Origin: JAPUDQ01 sp964462335
Lineage (GTDB): Bacteria > Patescibacteriota > Saccharimonadia > Saccharimonadales > Saccharimonadaceae
NCBI GenBank assembly: GCA_964462335.1
Contig: CAYWYG010000004.1
Span: forward strand, 1-45,164
Direction: 5' to 3'
DNA length: 45,164 nt
A program made the position numbers and the translations under genes. Positions within the stretch are counted from its first letter, which is position 1; each line of letters opens with the position of its first letter. The notes below the pieces were generated by a model. That model saw only the letters and a program-made list of their open reading frames with translations, ran no database searches and was not told the origin of the DNA. Below are positions 6,838 through 16,554 of this stretch, in pieces.

Positions 6838-6866
6838 TTGACTCAAAATGCATATGGTACTATATA
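6838..6866 (+). promoter_or_regulatory. Promoter of ppsA
   Basis: TTGACT (6838-6843), 17-base spacer, TATATA (6861-6866). The leader is about 45 bases and carries the Shine-Dalgarno AAAGGTGGG ahead of ATG 6917. Confidence 0.7.
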
Positions 6867-6916
6867 AAGAGATAATGCATAAATTCTAACAATGACAGCA
6901 AAGGTGGGCGACTGGC

Positions 6917-9289
6917 ATGTATAAATATCTAAAATTCTTTGAAGAGCTTTCGATCAATGACATTCCACAAGTTGGCGGTAAAAACGCAAGTTTGGGCGAG
7001 ATGTATCATCACCTGCGTCCGCAGGGTGTAAATCTGCCAAACGGTGTCGCAACGACTGCTGATGCGTATCGCTATTTCCTCAAGGAAGCCGGGTTGAACC
7101 AGCAAATTACTGATACATTGGCTGGACTCGATGTTACCAATGTTCACGAGCTGGCGCGCCGCGGCCACGCCATCCGCACTATGATCACCGATGCGACATT
7201 GCCGCAAGATTTCCAAGACGAAATCGTCCGCGGCTACCGTGAACTGTGCCATAAGTGCGGCCATGGCGAGCGTGATATGGTGGTTGCAATTCGCTCTAGT
7301 GCGACAGCTGAGGATCTACCAAATGCATCGTTTGCTGGACAGCAGGCGACCTTTCTCAATATCAAAGGCGAGCACCAAGTTGTTCAGATGGTCAAAGAAT
7401 GTATCGCCAGTCTCTTTACCGACCGAGCGATTGTCTACCGCGTGACCAATGGTTTTGACCATATGAAAGTTGCTCTCAGCGTCGGTATCCAGCAGATGGT
7501 AGCAGTGCGTAGTGAATGCGCGGGCGTGATGTTTACGATCGACACTGAGAGTGGTTTCAAAAATGCCGTCGTCGTCAGTTCGATCTATGGTCTCGGTGAA
7601 AACATCGTCCAAGGTCACGTCAGCCCTGATGAGTTCATCGTGTTCAAACCAACCATGGCCATCCTCAAACGCAAACTTGGTACGAAGAAGATGAAGATGG
7701 TGCCAAATGGCAACAACCATACAAAAAATATCCCGATGCCCGTCCATGACCAAGAACGCTTCAGTATCACCGATGACCAAGTCAAGACACTCGCTGACTG
7801 GGGCATGAAGATCGAGCAGCACTATGGTCATCCGATGGATATCGAGTGGGCGCTCGACGAAGATGACGGACAGCTCTACATCGTTCAGGCGCGTGCAGAG
7901 ACGGTTCAGTCACGGCGTGACGTCAATCATATCGAAGAATACAAATTACTCGAAGACGGCAAAGTGCTCGTGAAGGGTACGAGCGTCGGCAACCGCATTG
8001 GCCAAGGCCGCGCGAGCAAGATCATGAGTGTCAAAGATATCGATGATTTCAAAGAAGGCGACGTGCTGGTGACAGAGATGACCGACCCTGACTGGGTGCC
8101 GATCATGAAGATCGCCAGCGCTATCGTCACCGACAAAGGTGGACGCACTTGCCACGCGGCGATTGTCAGCCGTGAGCTGGGTATCCCATGTGTTGTCGGA
8201 ACAGGCAATGCCTCGGAACTGATCCATGACGGCCAAGACGTGACAGTGAGCTGTGGCGGCGGTGGCGATGAAGGGACAGTCTACGAAGGCATCCTCAAGT
8301 TTGAAGTCCAGCGTACCGATGTCAAAGATCTCAAGCGCACCAAGACCAAGATCATGATGAATATCGGCGAGCCAGAGCGGGCATTTGCGTACTCGCTACT
8401 GCCAAATGACGGCGTCGGTCTTGCACGCGAAGAACTTATTATCGACACGCACATCAGGATCCATCCGCTCGCGTTGTTGCAGTTTGACCAAGTGAAAGAC
8501 AAAGCAGTTCGCGCGCAGATCAACAACCTGACGAAGGGCTACACCGACAAAGCACAGTATTTCATCGATAAACTTGCTGAAGGTGTGAGCATACTTGGCG
8601 CGGCGTTTTACCCCAATGATGTGATCATTCGCTTTAGCGATTTCCGCTCCAACGAATACGCCAACCTCATCGGTGGCGCGCAGTTTGAACCAGAAGAGCG
8701 CAACCCGATGATTGGCTGGCGTGGCGCAAGTCGTTACTACGATCCTGTCTACCGTGAAGCCTTTGCGCTCGAGTGCCGTGCCCTCAAAAAAGTTCGTGAC
8801 GACATGGGCCTGACGAACATCAAAGCGATGGTGCCGTTTTGCCGTAGCCTCGACGAAGCTGACAAAGTGCTCTCTATCATGGCCGACAATGGCCTAAAGC
8901 GCGGTGAAAACCACTTCCAGGTCTATGTCATGTGCGAGATTCCGGCCAATGTCATCCTCGCCGACCAGTTTGCCGACCGTTTCGACGGCTTCTCGATTGG
9001 TAGCAATGATCTGACGCAGTTGACGCTCGGTGTTGACCGTGACAACCACATGGTGGCGCACGTCTATGACGAGAACAATGCGGCGGTCAAAGCGATGATT
9101 CGCTCGGTTATCAAGGCTGCCAAGGCCAAACATGTCAAGATCGGTCTCTGCGGCCAAGCACCATCTGATTACCCTGAGTTTGCACGTTTCCTCGTCCAAG
9201 AAGGCATCGATAGCATCTCGCTCGCCCCAGACACCATCGTCAAGACGACCATTGACCTGCAAAAACTTGAGACCAAGCTTGGACGATAG
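6917..9289 (+). CDS. ppsA: Phosphoenolpyruvate synthase
   Basis: Converts pyruvate, ATP and water to PEP, AMP and phosphate. Its 790 residues match the family (about 790). Order: N-terminal pyruvate-phosphate dikinase ATP-grasp domain (about 1-330, with VGGKNASLGEM at 19-29 and AIRSSATAEDLPNASFAGQQ near 125-144); central phosphohistidine domain with GGRTCHAAI, His413 being the phosphorylated residue; C-terminal PEP-utilising TIM barrel with SNDLTQLTLGVDRD and the cysteine-containing GLCGQAPSD. It is intact. The start is supported by AAAGGTGGG 9 bases upstream. pyk, pgk and tpiA follow on the same strand, but hairpins and a new -10 box separate pyk. Having both PEP synthase and pyruvate kinase allows carbon flow in both directions at the PEP step. 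Confidence 0.96.
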   Translation: MYKYLKFFEELSINDIPQVGGKNASLGEMYHHLRPQGVNLPNGVATTADAYRYFLKEAGLNQQITDTLAGLDVTNVHELARRGHAIRTMITDATLPQDFQDEIVRGYRELCHKCGHGERDMVVAIRSSATAEDLPNASFAGQQATFLNIKGEHQVVQMVKECIASLFTDRAIVYRVTNGFDHMKVALSVGIQQMVAVRSECAGVMFTIDTESGFKNAVVVSSIYGLGENIVQGHVSPDEFIVFKPTMAILKRKLGTKKMKMVPNGNNHTKNIPMPVHDQERFSITDDQVKTLADWGMKIEQHYGHPMDIEWALDEDDGQLYIVQARAETVQSRRDVNHIEEYKLLEDGKVLVKGTSVGNRIGQGRASKIMSVKDIDDFKEGDVLVTEMTDPDWVPIMKIASAIVTDKGGRTCHAAIVSRELGIPCVVGTGNASELIHDGQDVTVSCGGGGDEGTVYEGILKFEVQRTDVKDLKRTKTKIMMNIGEPERAFAYSLLPNDGVGLAREELIIDTHIRIHPLALLQFDQVKDKAVRAQINNLTKGYTDKAQYFIDKLAEGVSILGAAFYPNDVIIRFSDFRSNEYANLIGGAQFEPEERNPMIGWRGASRYYDPVYREAFALECRALKKVRDDMGLTNIKAMVPFCRSLDEADKVLSIMADNGLKRGENHFQVYVMCEIPANVILADQFADRFDGFSIGSNDLTQLTLGVDRDNHMVAHVYDENNAAVKAMIRSVIKAAKAKHVKIGLCGQAPSDYPEFARFLVQEGIDSISLAPDTIVKTTIDLQKLETKLGR

Positions 9290-9315
9290 CGCGCCCTCTT
9301 GATATCACGTCGCTT

Positions 9316-9413
9316 CACCCCGCTGTGGCGGGGTGGGTCTCGCTCCTCTCCTCGGGTCCTGCCGCTCGTTCCGCCCCAGCATTTTTTTCGGCAGCTACCC
9401 GAAAAAGAATGCT
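9316..9413 (+). terminator. Tandem hairpins after ppsA
   Basis: CACCCCGC-TGTG-GCGGGGTG (9316-9335), followed by AGCATTTTTTTCGG (9378-9391) pairing with CCGAAAAAGAATGCT (9399-9413). They lie between ppsA and the pyk promoter and probably end ppsA transcription. The rest of this short gap shows nothing else. Confidence 0.55.
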
Positions 9414-9478
9414 AGGGCCGCCCCGACTCGCGTCACCCGAGGTTGGCAAGTGAGCTCGAAGAGTATCTGATCTTGTGG

Positions 9479-9484
9479 TAAACT
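9479..9484 (+). promoter_or_regulatory. -10 box of pyk
   Basis: TAAACT ends 8 bases before ATG 9493 but only 2 bases before ATG 9487, which argues that the second ATG is the real, leaderless start. Confidence 0.45.
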
Positions 9485-9492
9485 GAATGTCT

Positions 9493-10917
9493 ATGACAGA
9501 TACAAAAACCTCTCCAATTTTCAAACGAACCAAAATCATCGCCACAGTCGGCCCGGCGACGAATAGTTATGAAAAGATCAAAGCGCTCATCGATGCCGGC
9601 GCCAATGGCCTACGGCTTAATTTTAGTCATGGGACAAATGACGAGCGCGACCAGCAAATCGCGTGGATACGCCAAGCGTCTCGTGAGCTCAAAAAACCAG
9701 TTGCGATCTTTCAAGATTTGCAAGGTCCCAAGATCCGCCTCGGTGAAATTGAGAATAATTTTCTAGAGGTAAAAGCGGGTGATGAGCTGAAATTACGGTT
9801 TGGCGCATCGCACGAAGGCAACGTATTGCCGACTCAGTATGATCTCAGCGAAAAGGTCAAACCAGGCGAGCGCGTCTATATCTTCGACGGCAAGGTCAAA
9901 TGTGTCGCGACAGAGGTGGACGAGGCGACAGTGACCGTCCGTGTCGAGCATGGTGGTGTCATCATGAGCCGCAAAGGCATCAATCTACCTGACACTGATT
10001 TCAGCGGCGACATCCTGACAGAGAAAGATTATCGGGATATCGAGTGGGGTGCGACACGTGATATCGATTATGTGGGGCTTAGTTTTGTGCATAGTGCGCA
10101 TGATATCGAGGTATTGCGGGGCTATATGGCCGAACAGGGATCAGATGCACTGATCATTGCCAAGATTGAGACCAAGCCGGCCATTGATGATGACGAGCTA
10201 GCGCATATTGTCGAGGCAAGTGACGCAGTTATGGTGGCACGCGGTGATCTCGCGGTCGAGGTCGGCGCGGAGATCGTCCCGGTTGTCCAACGCCGTATCA
10301 TCGAGCTGTGTCACAACCACGCCACGATGAGCATTGTGGCAACACAGATGATGATGAGTATGGTGACGAACCCTGAGCCAACTCGGGCTGAGGTGACTGA
10401 CGTGAGTCACGCCGTCGTCGTCGGCGCCGACTGCGTGATGCTCAGTGACGAGACGGCAAATGGCGAGTACCCTATAGAGACGGTCGAAAGTATGAAGCGA
10501 ATCATCATGTATACCCAGACCCACATACCGGTACGGCCGCTTGGTACACCACAGTATCTCGATACGCATGCCTCTGCGATTAGTTCGGCGGCTGTCACTC
10601 TGGCGCGTCAACTGCATGCTGACGCAATCGTGGCAGAGACCAAGACTGGTGCAACCGCACAGCATATCGCCGCGCATCGTCCCGGACTTCCGATCATCTC
10701 GGTGACAAGTGATGCTCGGATCGCTCAACAGCTTGCACTGCTCTATGCCAACAAAAGTTTTCTGCGGCCTGATGGTGAACGCGCCGGACTTGAACTTGCC
10801 AAAGAGCTTGTCGAGACTGGCTATCTCGCGCACAACTCCACCGTCGTCCTTGTCTCTGGCCGCCAGCCTGGTATAAAGGGTGTGACCGATACCATCCGCG
10901 TGAGAACGATCGAATAG
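9493..10917 (+). CDS. pyk: Pyruvate kinase
   Basis: Transfers phosphate from PEP to ADP at the end of glycolysis. It has 474 residues from the preferred ATG (an in-frame ATG lies two codons upstream), the length of the basic three-domain enzyme without the extra C-terminal domain of Bacillus. Visible signatures: KIIATVGPATNSYEKI at the N-terminus, LRLNFSHGTNDE, FQDLQGPKIRLG, the active-site stretch IIAKIETKPAID with its Lys, VARGDLAVEVG, and TQMMMSMVTNPEPTRAEVTDV followed by DCVMLSDETANGEYP. The C-terminal domain ends VSGRQPGIKGVTDTIRV. It is complete. It lies between ppsA and pgk and has its own -10 box. Confidence 0.96.
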   Translation: MTDTKTSPIFKRTKIIATVGPATNSYEKIKALIDAGANGLRLNFSHGTNDERDQQIAWIRQASRELKKPVAIFQDLQGPKIRLGEIENNFLEVKAGDELKLRFGASHEGNVLPTQYDLSEKVKPGERVYIFDGKVKCVATEVDEATVTVRVEHGGVIMSRKGINLPDTDFSGDILTEKDYRDIEWGATRDIDYVGLSFVHSAHDIEVLRGYMAEQGSDALIIAKIETKPAIDDDELAHIVEASDAVMVARGDLAVEVGAEIVPVVQRRIIELCHNHATMSIVATQMMMSMVTNPEPTRAEVTDVSHAVVVGADCVMLSDETANGEYPIETVESMKRIIMYTQTHIPVRPLGTPQYLDTHASAISSAAVTLARQLHADAIVAETKTGATAQHIAAHRPGLPIISVTSDARIAQQLALLYANKSFLRPDGERAGLELAKELVETGYLAHNSTVVLVSGRQPGIKGVTDTIRVRTIE

Positions 10918-10920
10918 ACA

Positions 10921-10950
10921 TTGTTAAATTATTTGCAGCTGGTATATAGT
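10921..10950 (+). promoter_or_regulatory. Promoter of pgk
   Basis: TTGTTA (10921-10926), 18-base spacer, TATAGT (10945-10950); ATG at 10965. No Shine-Dalgarno is visible in the short leader. Confidence 0.55.
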
Positions 10951-10964
10951 GATAGATACGTATT

Positions 10965-12197
10965 ATGGGTGGGAAATTTCCAAAGAAAAGTTTGCGTGAT
11001 GTGCCGCTCGATGGGCGGACTGTGCTGGTACGCGTGGATTACAATGTGCCGCTGCATGACGGCGTGATCGCGGATGATTTTCGGATTCGTGCCAGTCTGC
11101 CGACGATACACGAGCTACTGAAACGGCGCTGCAAAGTCGTGCTGTGTGCGCATTTGGGCCGACCCGAAGGCAAACCAAATGAGGTGGAAAGTCTCGAGCC
11201 GATCGCACATCGGTTGATGGAGCTCTTGCACCAACCAGTCAAATTTGTCAGCGATTGCGTGGGTGACAAAGTCATCCAGGCATCGAAGCGGCTACACGAG
11301 GGAGACGTATTGCTACTTGAGAATCTGCGATTTCATCCAGGTGAAGAAGCCAATGATCGCGCGTTTGCCGAGTCGCTAGCACGTGATAGTGGCGCAGAGT
11401 ATTTTGTCCAAGACGGCTTCGGTGTGGTGCACCGGGCGCACGCGAGTACTGAGGCGGTGACGCATTTTCTACCCAGTTCTGCCGGGCTGCTCATCGAAAA
11501 AGAATACACGATGATCATGAGCGCGATGAGCGACCCAAAGCGGCCGCTGACCGCGATTCTCGGTGGTGCCAAGATCAGCGACAAGATACACGTGATCGAG
11601 AAATTCGTGGCGGTTGCTGATCGTATCATCATCGGCGGTGCCATGGCCAATACATTTTTGAAATTCAATGGGTTGCCGATCGGTGCCAGTAAGACTGAGG
11701 ATGGCTGCGACGACACGATCAGGCATATCTACGATGCCGTCTCCAAAAAAGCCGCGACGCCTGAGGCATTTGCGAAGTTTCTCGTCTTGCCAACTGATGT
11801 GGCAGTGGCAAAAACGATCGATGGATTGGCCGAGCGGCGTGTCGTCAGTGTCCGTGATGTCGCTGGTGACGATCGTATCCTTGATATAGGTACCAAAAGT
11901 ATAGGAAACGCCGTCAGTATCATCGCATCATCACATACGGTCGTCTGGAACGGCACGATGGGTATGGCTGAGCTACCGAATTTTGCCCATGGCTCAGCCC
12001 GTATCGCGCTGGCACTTGCCCAGCGCAAGGGCGAGATCATGAGCGTGGTCGGTGGTGGCGATACAGCAGATTTTGTGATGCATTGGGATGGGCACGATGG
12101 TGCCAGTTTTGACCATGTCTCGACCGGTGGCGGTGCGAGTATCGAACTGATGTCGGGCGCAAAACTGCCCGGTATCGAAGCGCTTATGAACGCATGA
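10965..12197 (+). CDS. pgk: Phosphoglycerate kinase
   Basis: Interconverts 1,3-bisphosphoglycerate plus ADP and 3-phosphoglycerate plus ATP. It has 410 residues, normal for bacterial Pgk. N-domain: VLVRVDYNVPLHDG, DDFRIRASLPTI, VVLCAHLGRPEG, LLLENLRFHPGEE and the His/Arg phosphoglycerate-binding segment DGFGVVHRAHAS. C-domain: PLTAILGGAKISDKI, IIIGGAMANTFL, VVWNGTMGMAE and the nucleotide loop SVVGGGDTADFV ending STGGGASIELMSG. Nothing is missing. tpiA starts 55 bases downstream on the same strand, the usual partner. Confidence 0.96.
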   Translation: MGGKFPKKSLRDVPLDGRTVLVRVDYNVPLHDGVIADDFRIRASLPTIHELLKRRCKVVLCAHLGRPEGKPNEVESLEPIAHRLMELLHQPVKFVSDCVGDKVIQASKRLHEGDVLLLENLRFHPGEEANDRAFAESLARDSGAEYFVQDGFGVVHRAHASTEAVTHFLPSSAGLLIEKEYTMIMSAMSDPKRPLTAILGGAKISDKIHVIEKFVAVADRIIIGGAMANTFLKFNGLPIGASKTEDGCDDTIRHIYDAVSKKAATPEAFAKFLVLPTDVAVAKTIDGLAERRVVSVRDVAGDDRILDIGTKSIGNAVSIIASSHTVVWNGTMGMAELPNFAHGSARIALALAQRKGEIMSVVGGGDTADFVMHWDGHDGASFDHVSTGGGASIELMSGAKLPGIEALMNA

Positions 12198-12252
12198 TGT
12201 GTACGAATCTTCAGATTTTGTGTACACTAAAGGATAAGAAACCATAACCATC

Positions 12253-13035
12253 ATGACTGCGAGAAAAACTCTGATTGTAGGCAACTGGAAAATGCACATG
12301 AACGTGCATGAAGCTAGTGTGCTTGTGCATAAACTCGCTGGTCTCGTCGAGGTGCACCGAGATGTCGAGGTAGTACTCTGTCCAACTTTTTTGACATTGC
12401 AGCCACTCAGTTTGCAGATCAACCGTCGCCAGTTCAAGCTCGGTGCACAAAACTGCTACTGGCGCGATGAGGGTGCGTATACTGGTGAAGTCTCGGCCAC
12501 ACAACTGCACGGCCTGGTCGACTACGTCATTGTCGGACACTCTGAGCGCCGTCATGTATTTGGCGAACTTGAGCGCGATATTCGCGCCAAAGTCCAAGCG
12601 GTGATCCGCAACAAGATGCAGCCTATATTGTGCGTCGGCGAGACGGCACAGCAGCGCGTCGATGATGAAACTAAGCATGTCATCCACGACCAGCTTACCA
12701 GCGGGCTCGCCAATGTGACCTCGGACGAGATCGCCGACGCCATCATCGCCTATGAGCCCGTCTGGGCGATTGGTACTGGCAAAAATGCCTCAGTCGAGGA
12801 TGTGACGAAGGTAGCTGATCTCATCCATAGTCATGTTGCGACGCTGTATGGTGAAAAAGCGGCTGATAATCTCCATATCCTCTATGGTGGCAGCAGTAAT
12901 GATGAAAATGCAGACCAGTATCTGTCAATTGAGCGAATCGACGGGCTCCTTGTTGGCGGCGCCAGTCTCAATGCACATTCATTTGCCAAGATGGTCGCCG
13001 TGGCGCATAATAAACGTAAACATAATAGCAAATGA
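12253..13035 (+). CDS. tpiA: Triosephosphate isomerase
   Basis: Interconverts dihydroxyacetone phosphate and glyceraldehyde 3-phosphate. It is 260 residues, a complete TIM barrel. Visible active-site parts: GNWKMHMN (Asn/Lys near residues 10-13), YVIVGHSERR (the catalytic His), AYEPVWAIGTGKNAS (the catalytic Glu and flexible loop), and the phosphate-binding LYGGSSN and DGLLVGGASLNAHSF. A Shine-Dalgarno-like AAGGATAAG lies upstream. The stop overlaps the next ORF, so tpiA and the tail-anchored protein gene are probably cotranscribed. Confidence 0.96.
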   Translation: MTARKTLIVGNWKMHMNVHEASVLVHKLAGLVEVHRDVEVVLCPTFLTLQPLSLQINRRQFKLGAQNCYWRDEGAYTGEVSATQLHGLVDYVIVGHSERRHVFGELERDIRAKVQAVIRNKMQPILCVGETAQQRVDDETKHVIHDQLTSGLANVTSDEIADAIIAYEPVWAIGTGKNASVEDVTKVADLIHSHVATLYGEKAADNLHILYGGSSNDENADQYLSIERIDGLLVGGASLNAHSFAKMVAVAHNKRKHNSK

Positions 13036-13052
13036 GTATGCAGGGTGGGGGC

Positions 13053-14396
13053 ATGAAAGATTTTGACTTTGACGAACTAGACCGCGCAGTAAATTCCGTA
13101 CTAGCAAAAAAGGATACAAATCCGACGCAGAGCGATCAAGCTGTGACGGCATCTGTCGCACCATCTGAACCTGCCGCGGCTGGTCAAGCGTCTACTGAGC
13201 CGTCTACACCGCCTCCTGTTGTGCCTGATCCGGCTGTCCCTACCGTGGCACAGACGCCCGGTACTCCTCCATCTGTCGAACCAGCGGGTGACGCGGCGGT
13301 CACTTCTGCAGATGGCTCCGAGCCAACGCATGTCGATACCGATGTCGATGCGGCAGCGCCACAGGAAGAGGATTTACCAGAAGTGCCGAGTATCAGCGAT
13401 GCTGACACATCAGATCACGCCACGTCGGGTGACGACACGGCATCGCCAGCGGTACATGACGATGACGCACACAATGATGTAGGTATGACATCACAGGCGG
13501 CGTCTGACGTGACTGAGGATTCTCATGCAACAGAACATGAAATCATGGAAGCGCCTGAGGCTGAGTTGGTCAAGGTAGACGCAATTCCACATACGCGTGG
13601 TCGCTTCATGGACGTTGTACCGCCTGCAAATCATACGGACACCTCCGCTAAACCGATCGCCGTACATAGTGGCGTAAATCTGGTGCCGTCAGCGGATTTT
13701 AAGGTTGATGAATTGCCTGATGATGACGGTGCTGGCGAACCTGCCACCACTTCGACTATGCCAAACCTTGCCGATGAAGAAGTCGAACCTTCACCAACAG
13801 AGCTAGCAACCCAGTCACACGAAGGCGTGGCGGAGTCTCCTCAGGCGACAGAGCCATCGGCGGCTGACGCCGACATGCCACACGAATCGACAGTGTCGGA
13901 TGAATCATCGTCAGCTGATGATGTTTCGACGACAGAATCTAACTCGGGCGCTTCGACGCCATTTATCCCTGATGTACCAGTTGAAAAGCGTCCACTCAAC
14001 GCTGATGCAAGCACAGGAGCATCGCAACCTGCTGATGACCCTGCGTCGGCCGTTTCCGAAGCGAGTAATCTGACATCGATGCCAAAAGAGTTTGACGAGA
14101 AGATCATGGCTGTTGAAGCGAACGAAACTATAGGTAATGATGCTCCTAAAGATGAGGCAAGCAGCGAAGCACCATCGAATGTGGATACCCCTGCAGCTTC
14201 TGCAGCACCTATTGCTCCGGAAGATAAATCTGGCGAGCAATCACATCCGGTATTTGATGCGGGATCGTATCACCAGCCGCTTGCGCCGAACGCAAAGCAT
14301 GGCGTATCGAAAGGTATGTGGTTTATTATTGCGGGCGTGTTATTCCTCATCGGCTCAGTTCTCGGCGTGTTGTATTTTCTATACGGTCAACAGTGA
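13053..14396 (+). CDS. Acidic disordered protein with C-terminal membrane anchor, function unknown
   Basis: About 447 residues from ATG 13053; earlier in-frame ATGs at 13032 and 13038 are possible. I prefer 13053 because a G-rich ribosome-binding stretch (GGGTGGGG) precedes it and the product then begins MKDFDFDELDRAVNSVL, a plausible short amphipathic helix. Residues about 20-400 are almost entirely Ala, Pro, Ser, Thr, Asp and Glu, with no predicted fold. The C-terminus has one hydrophobic helix (GMWFIIAGVLFLIGSVLGVLYFLYG) and a three-residue tail, so it is a tail-anchored protein with a long acidic domain. I see no enzymatic motif. It overlaps tpiA upstream. Confidence 0.75.
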   Translation: MKDFDFDELDRAVNSVLAKKDTNPTQSDQAVTASVAPSEPAAAGQASTEPSTPPPVVPDPAVPTVAQTPGTPPSVEPAGDAAVTSADGSEPTHVDTDVDAAAPQEEDLPEVPSISDADTSDHATSGDDTASPAVHDDDAHNDVGMTSQAASDVTEDSHATEHEIMEAPEAELVKVDAIPHTRGRFMDVVPPANHTDTSAKPIAVHSGVNLVPSADFKVDELPDDDGAGEPATTSTMPNLADEEVEPSPTELATQSHEGVAESPQATEPSAADADMPHESTVSDESSSADDVSTTESNSGASTPFIPDVPVEKRPLNADASTGASQPADDPASAVSEASNLTSMPKEFDEKIMAVEANETIGNDAPKDEASSEAPSNVDTPAASAAPIAPEDKSGEQSHPVFDAGSYHQPLAPNAKHGVSKGMWFIIAGVLFLIGSVLGVLYFLYGQQ

Positions 14397-14407
14397 CATT
14401 TTTGATC

Positions 14408-14413
14408 TACAAT
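14408..14413 (+). promoter_or_regulatory. -10 box of the UvrD-like helicase gene
   Basis: TACAAT eight bases before ATG 14422. No Shine-Dalgarno; leaderless type. Confidence 0.5.
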
Positions 14414-14421
14414 AGAGTGAG

Positions 14422-16554
14422 ATGATGTCTCATTCTATTTTGTCTGGTCTTAATGATGCGCAAAAATCTGCCGTCGAACACGGAGAGGGTCCGTTATTGA
14501 TATTGGCGGGTGCTGGCTCGGGCAAGACAAAGACACTGACGCACCGTATCGCACACTTGCTTGAGCGCGGCGTACCTTCAAGTGCGATATTGGCGGTCAC
14601 GTTTACCAACAAGGCGGCACGCGAGATGCGTGAACGGCTCGCACATCTCACCGGTGAGGATGCGGATAATCGCTCATTTATGTTTTGGATGGGCACGTTT
14701 CACTCTATCTGCGTCAAGATGTTGCGTTTTGACGGTGAGCATATCGGTGTACCGAAAAACTTTATCATTCTCGATGAGTCTGATCGTCTCAGCCTTGTCA
14801 AACAAGCTATGAAGCAACTCGGCATCAGCGAAAAGAGCATCACGCCCAGGGGGATTATTAGCCAGATCAGCACGGCAAAAAATGATCTTGTCAGCTCAAC
14901 CGAATATGCGGCACTGGCCAAACTGCCGCTCCAAAAAGCCGCTGCTGAGGTATTTCCGGTCTATGAGCGTATGCGCCAGGCGACCGCAGCACTGGATTTT
15001 GATGATCTTATCGCTGAGTCGGTGCGTCTCTTAAAGTCATCCGATGAACTGCACGCACTTTGGCAGCGGCGATTTCACTATATCCTCATCGACGAGTACC
15101 AAGACACCAACGCCGCGCAGTATCGACTCATCAAGCTTTTGACCAACGATTTGCGCAACATATGCGTCGTCGGGGACGATTTTCAATCGATTTACTCATG
15201 GAGAGGTGCAGATTTTACAAATATTTTGAACTTTGAGCGGGATTATCCCGGTGCAACAGTAGTAAAGTTGGAGCAAAACTATCGGAGTACAAAGCCTATT
15301 CTCGATGCGGCGCAAAATGTGATCGAAAAAAACATTAATCGTACCGATAAGAGATTATTTACCGAGCAGCATGGCGGCCTGCCGGTGCAGATCACATATA
15401 CAGGCTCGGAACTGCACGAGGCGGAAAGTATCGTGACACGTATCAAGCATGCGGTTGACTTGCGGGCACGGTCCTATAGAGATTATGCCGTGCTGTATCG
15501 TACCAACGCGCAGTCGCGTGCGATTGAGGAGATGTGTATCCGCTATGGGGTACCCTACCGTATGGTGGGCGGGACACGGTTTTATGACCGCAAGGAGATC
15601 AGGGATATCATTGCATACTTGCGCCTGCTGTATCAGCCGTTTGATCGGCCGAGTTTTGAGCGTATCATCAACGTACCGACGAGAGGCCTCGGTGCGACAA
15701 GTGTGGAAAAATTTCTTGCATGGCAGTCACAGACGGCGATGCACCTGATCGACGCGTGCGTGTCGGCCGACCTCTGCCCGCAACTGACGCCGCGTGCGCG
15801 CACCGCGCTGCGCGAATTCGGTGAGGCGATGCACAAACTACAAGCTGAGTTGGCGTCGACTACCCTCGCCGATATGATCGAGCTCATCATCAAGCGGTTC
15901 AAATATCTTGATTATCTTGACGATGGGACGCCACAGGCCGAGGATCGACAGGGAAATGTCCGTGAGCTCGTCAGCGATGCACGCGAACGTGCCGATCTGG
16001 ATGTGGCAGGGTATCTTGAGGAAATCTCACTTATTTCAGATCTCGATATGAGTAACGGCAGCCAAGATGCGGTGACCCTCATGACGCTCCATGCTGCCAA
16101 GGGTCTTGAGTTTCCGGTCGTGTGTATGATTGGCATGGAAGAGACGATTTTTCCGCATGCTCGTGCGCTGTATGAACCAGAGCAAATGGAAGAAGAGCGC
16201 CGGCTGTGCTATGTCGGTATGACGCGTGCTCGGGAAGAACTTTATCTCAGCGCCGCTAGTAGTCGATTGATATTTGGAAGTGTTCAGAGCAACCCGCCAT
16301 CACGTTTCCTCGGTGAGATTGAGGTAAGCGAAGTTGCGCCAGCGAGTAGCTATGGGATGAAACCAACAGATATGGAACCGCACTATGAGGCGGATGACCA
16401 ACTCAATCTTGCGGTTGGCGATCGTGTGCGACATCGCGTATTTGGCGCAGGCCTTGTCGCGCACATTGACGGTACTGTTGTGACAGTTACATTTAGAGGC
16501 AAAGGTGTCAAGAAACTCAATGTCGCCTTTGCCCCGCTGGAGAAGATCGCATGA
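14422..16554 (+). CDS. uvrD: UvrD/PcrA-type ATP-dependent DNA helicase
   Basis: Superfamily 1A 3'-5' DNA helicase of 710 residues, the usual size, acting in nucleotide excision repair, mismatch repair and replication restart. Seen in order: Q motif LNDAQKSAVEHGEGPLLI, Walker A AGAGSGKT (about 29-36), Ia VTFTNKAAREM, motif II IDEYQDTNAAQ, motif III VVGDDFQSIYSWRGAD, motif IV LEQNYRST, motif V VTLMTLHAAKGLEF, motif VI CYVGMTRAREELYL. The C-terminal 45 residues (GDRVRHRVFGAGLV...VTFRGKGVKKL) form the PcrA/UvrD Tudor-like RNA-polymerase-binding module. PcrA and UvrD cannot be separated by eye. Its stop overlaps the start of a Nudix gene (ATGA). Confidence 0.95.
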   Translation: MMSHSILSGLNDAQKSAVEHGEGPLLILAGAGSGKTKTLTHRIAHLLERGVPSSAILAVTFTNKAAREMRERLAHLTGEDADNRSFMFWMGTFHSICVKMLRFDGEHIGVPKNFIILDESDRLSLVKQAMKQLGISEKSITPRGIISQISTAKNDLVSSTEYAALAKLPLQKAAAEVFPVYERMRQATAALDFDDLIAESVRLLKSSDELHALWQRRFHYILIDEYQDTNAAQYRLIKLLTNDLRNICVVGDDFQSIYSWRGADFTNILNFERDYPGATVVKLEQNYRSTKPILDAAQNVIEKNINRTDKRLFTEQHGGLPVQITYTGSELHEAESIVTRIKHAVDLRARSYRDYAVLYRTNAQSRAIEEMCIRYGVPYRMVGGTRFYDRKEIRDIIAYLRLLYQPFDRPSFERIINVPTRGLGATSVEKFLAWQSQTAMHLIDACVSADLCPQLTPRARTALREFGEAMHKLQAELASTTLADMIELIIKRFKYLDYLDDGTPQAEDRQGNVRELVSDARERADLDVAGYLEEISLISDLDMSNGSQDAVTLMTLHAAKGLEFPVVCMIGMEETIFPHARALYEPEQMEEERRLCYVGMTRAREELYLSAASSRLIFGSVQSNPPSRFLGEIEVSEVAPASSYGMKPTDMEPHYEADDQLNLAVGDRVRHRVFGAGLVAHIDGTVVTVTFRGKGVKKLNVAFAPLEKIA

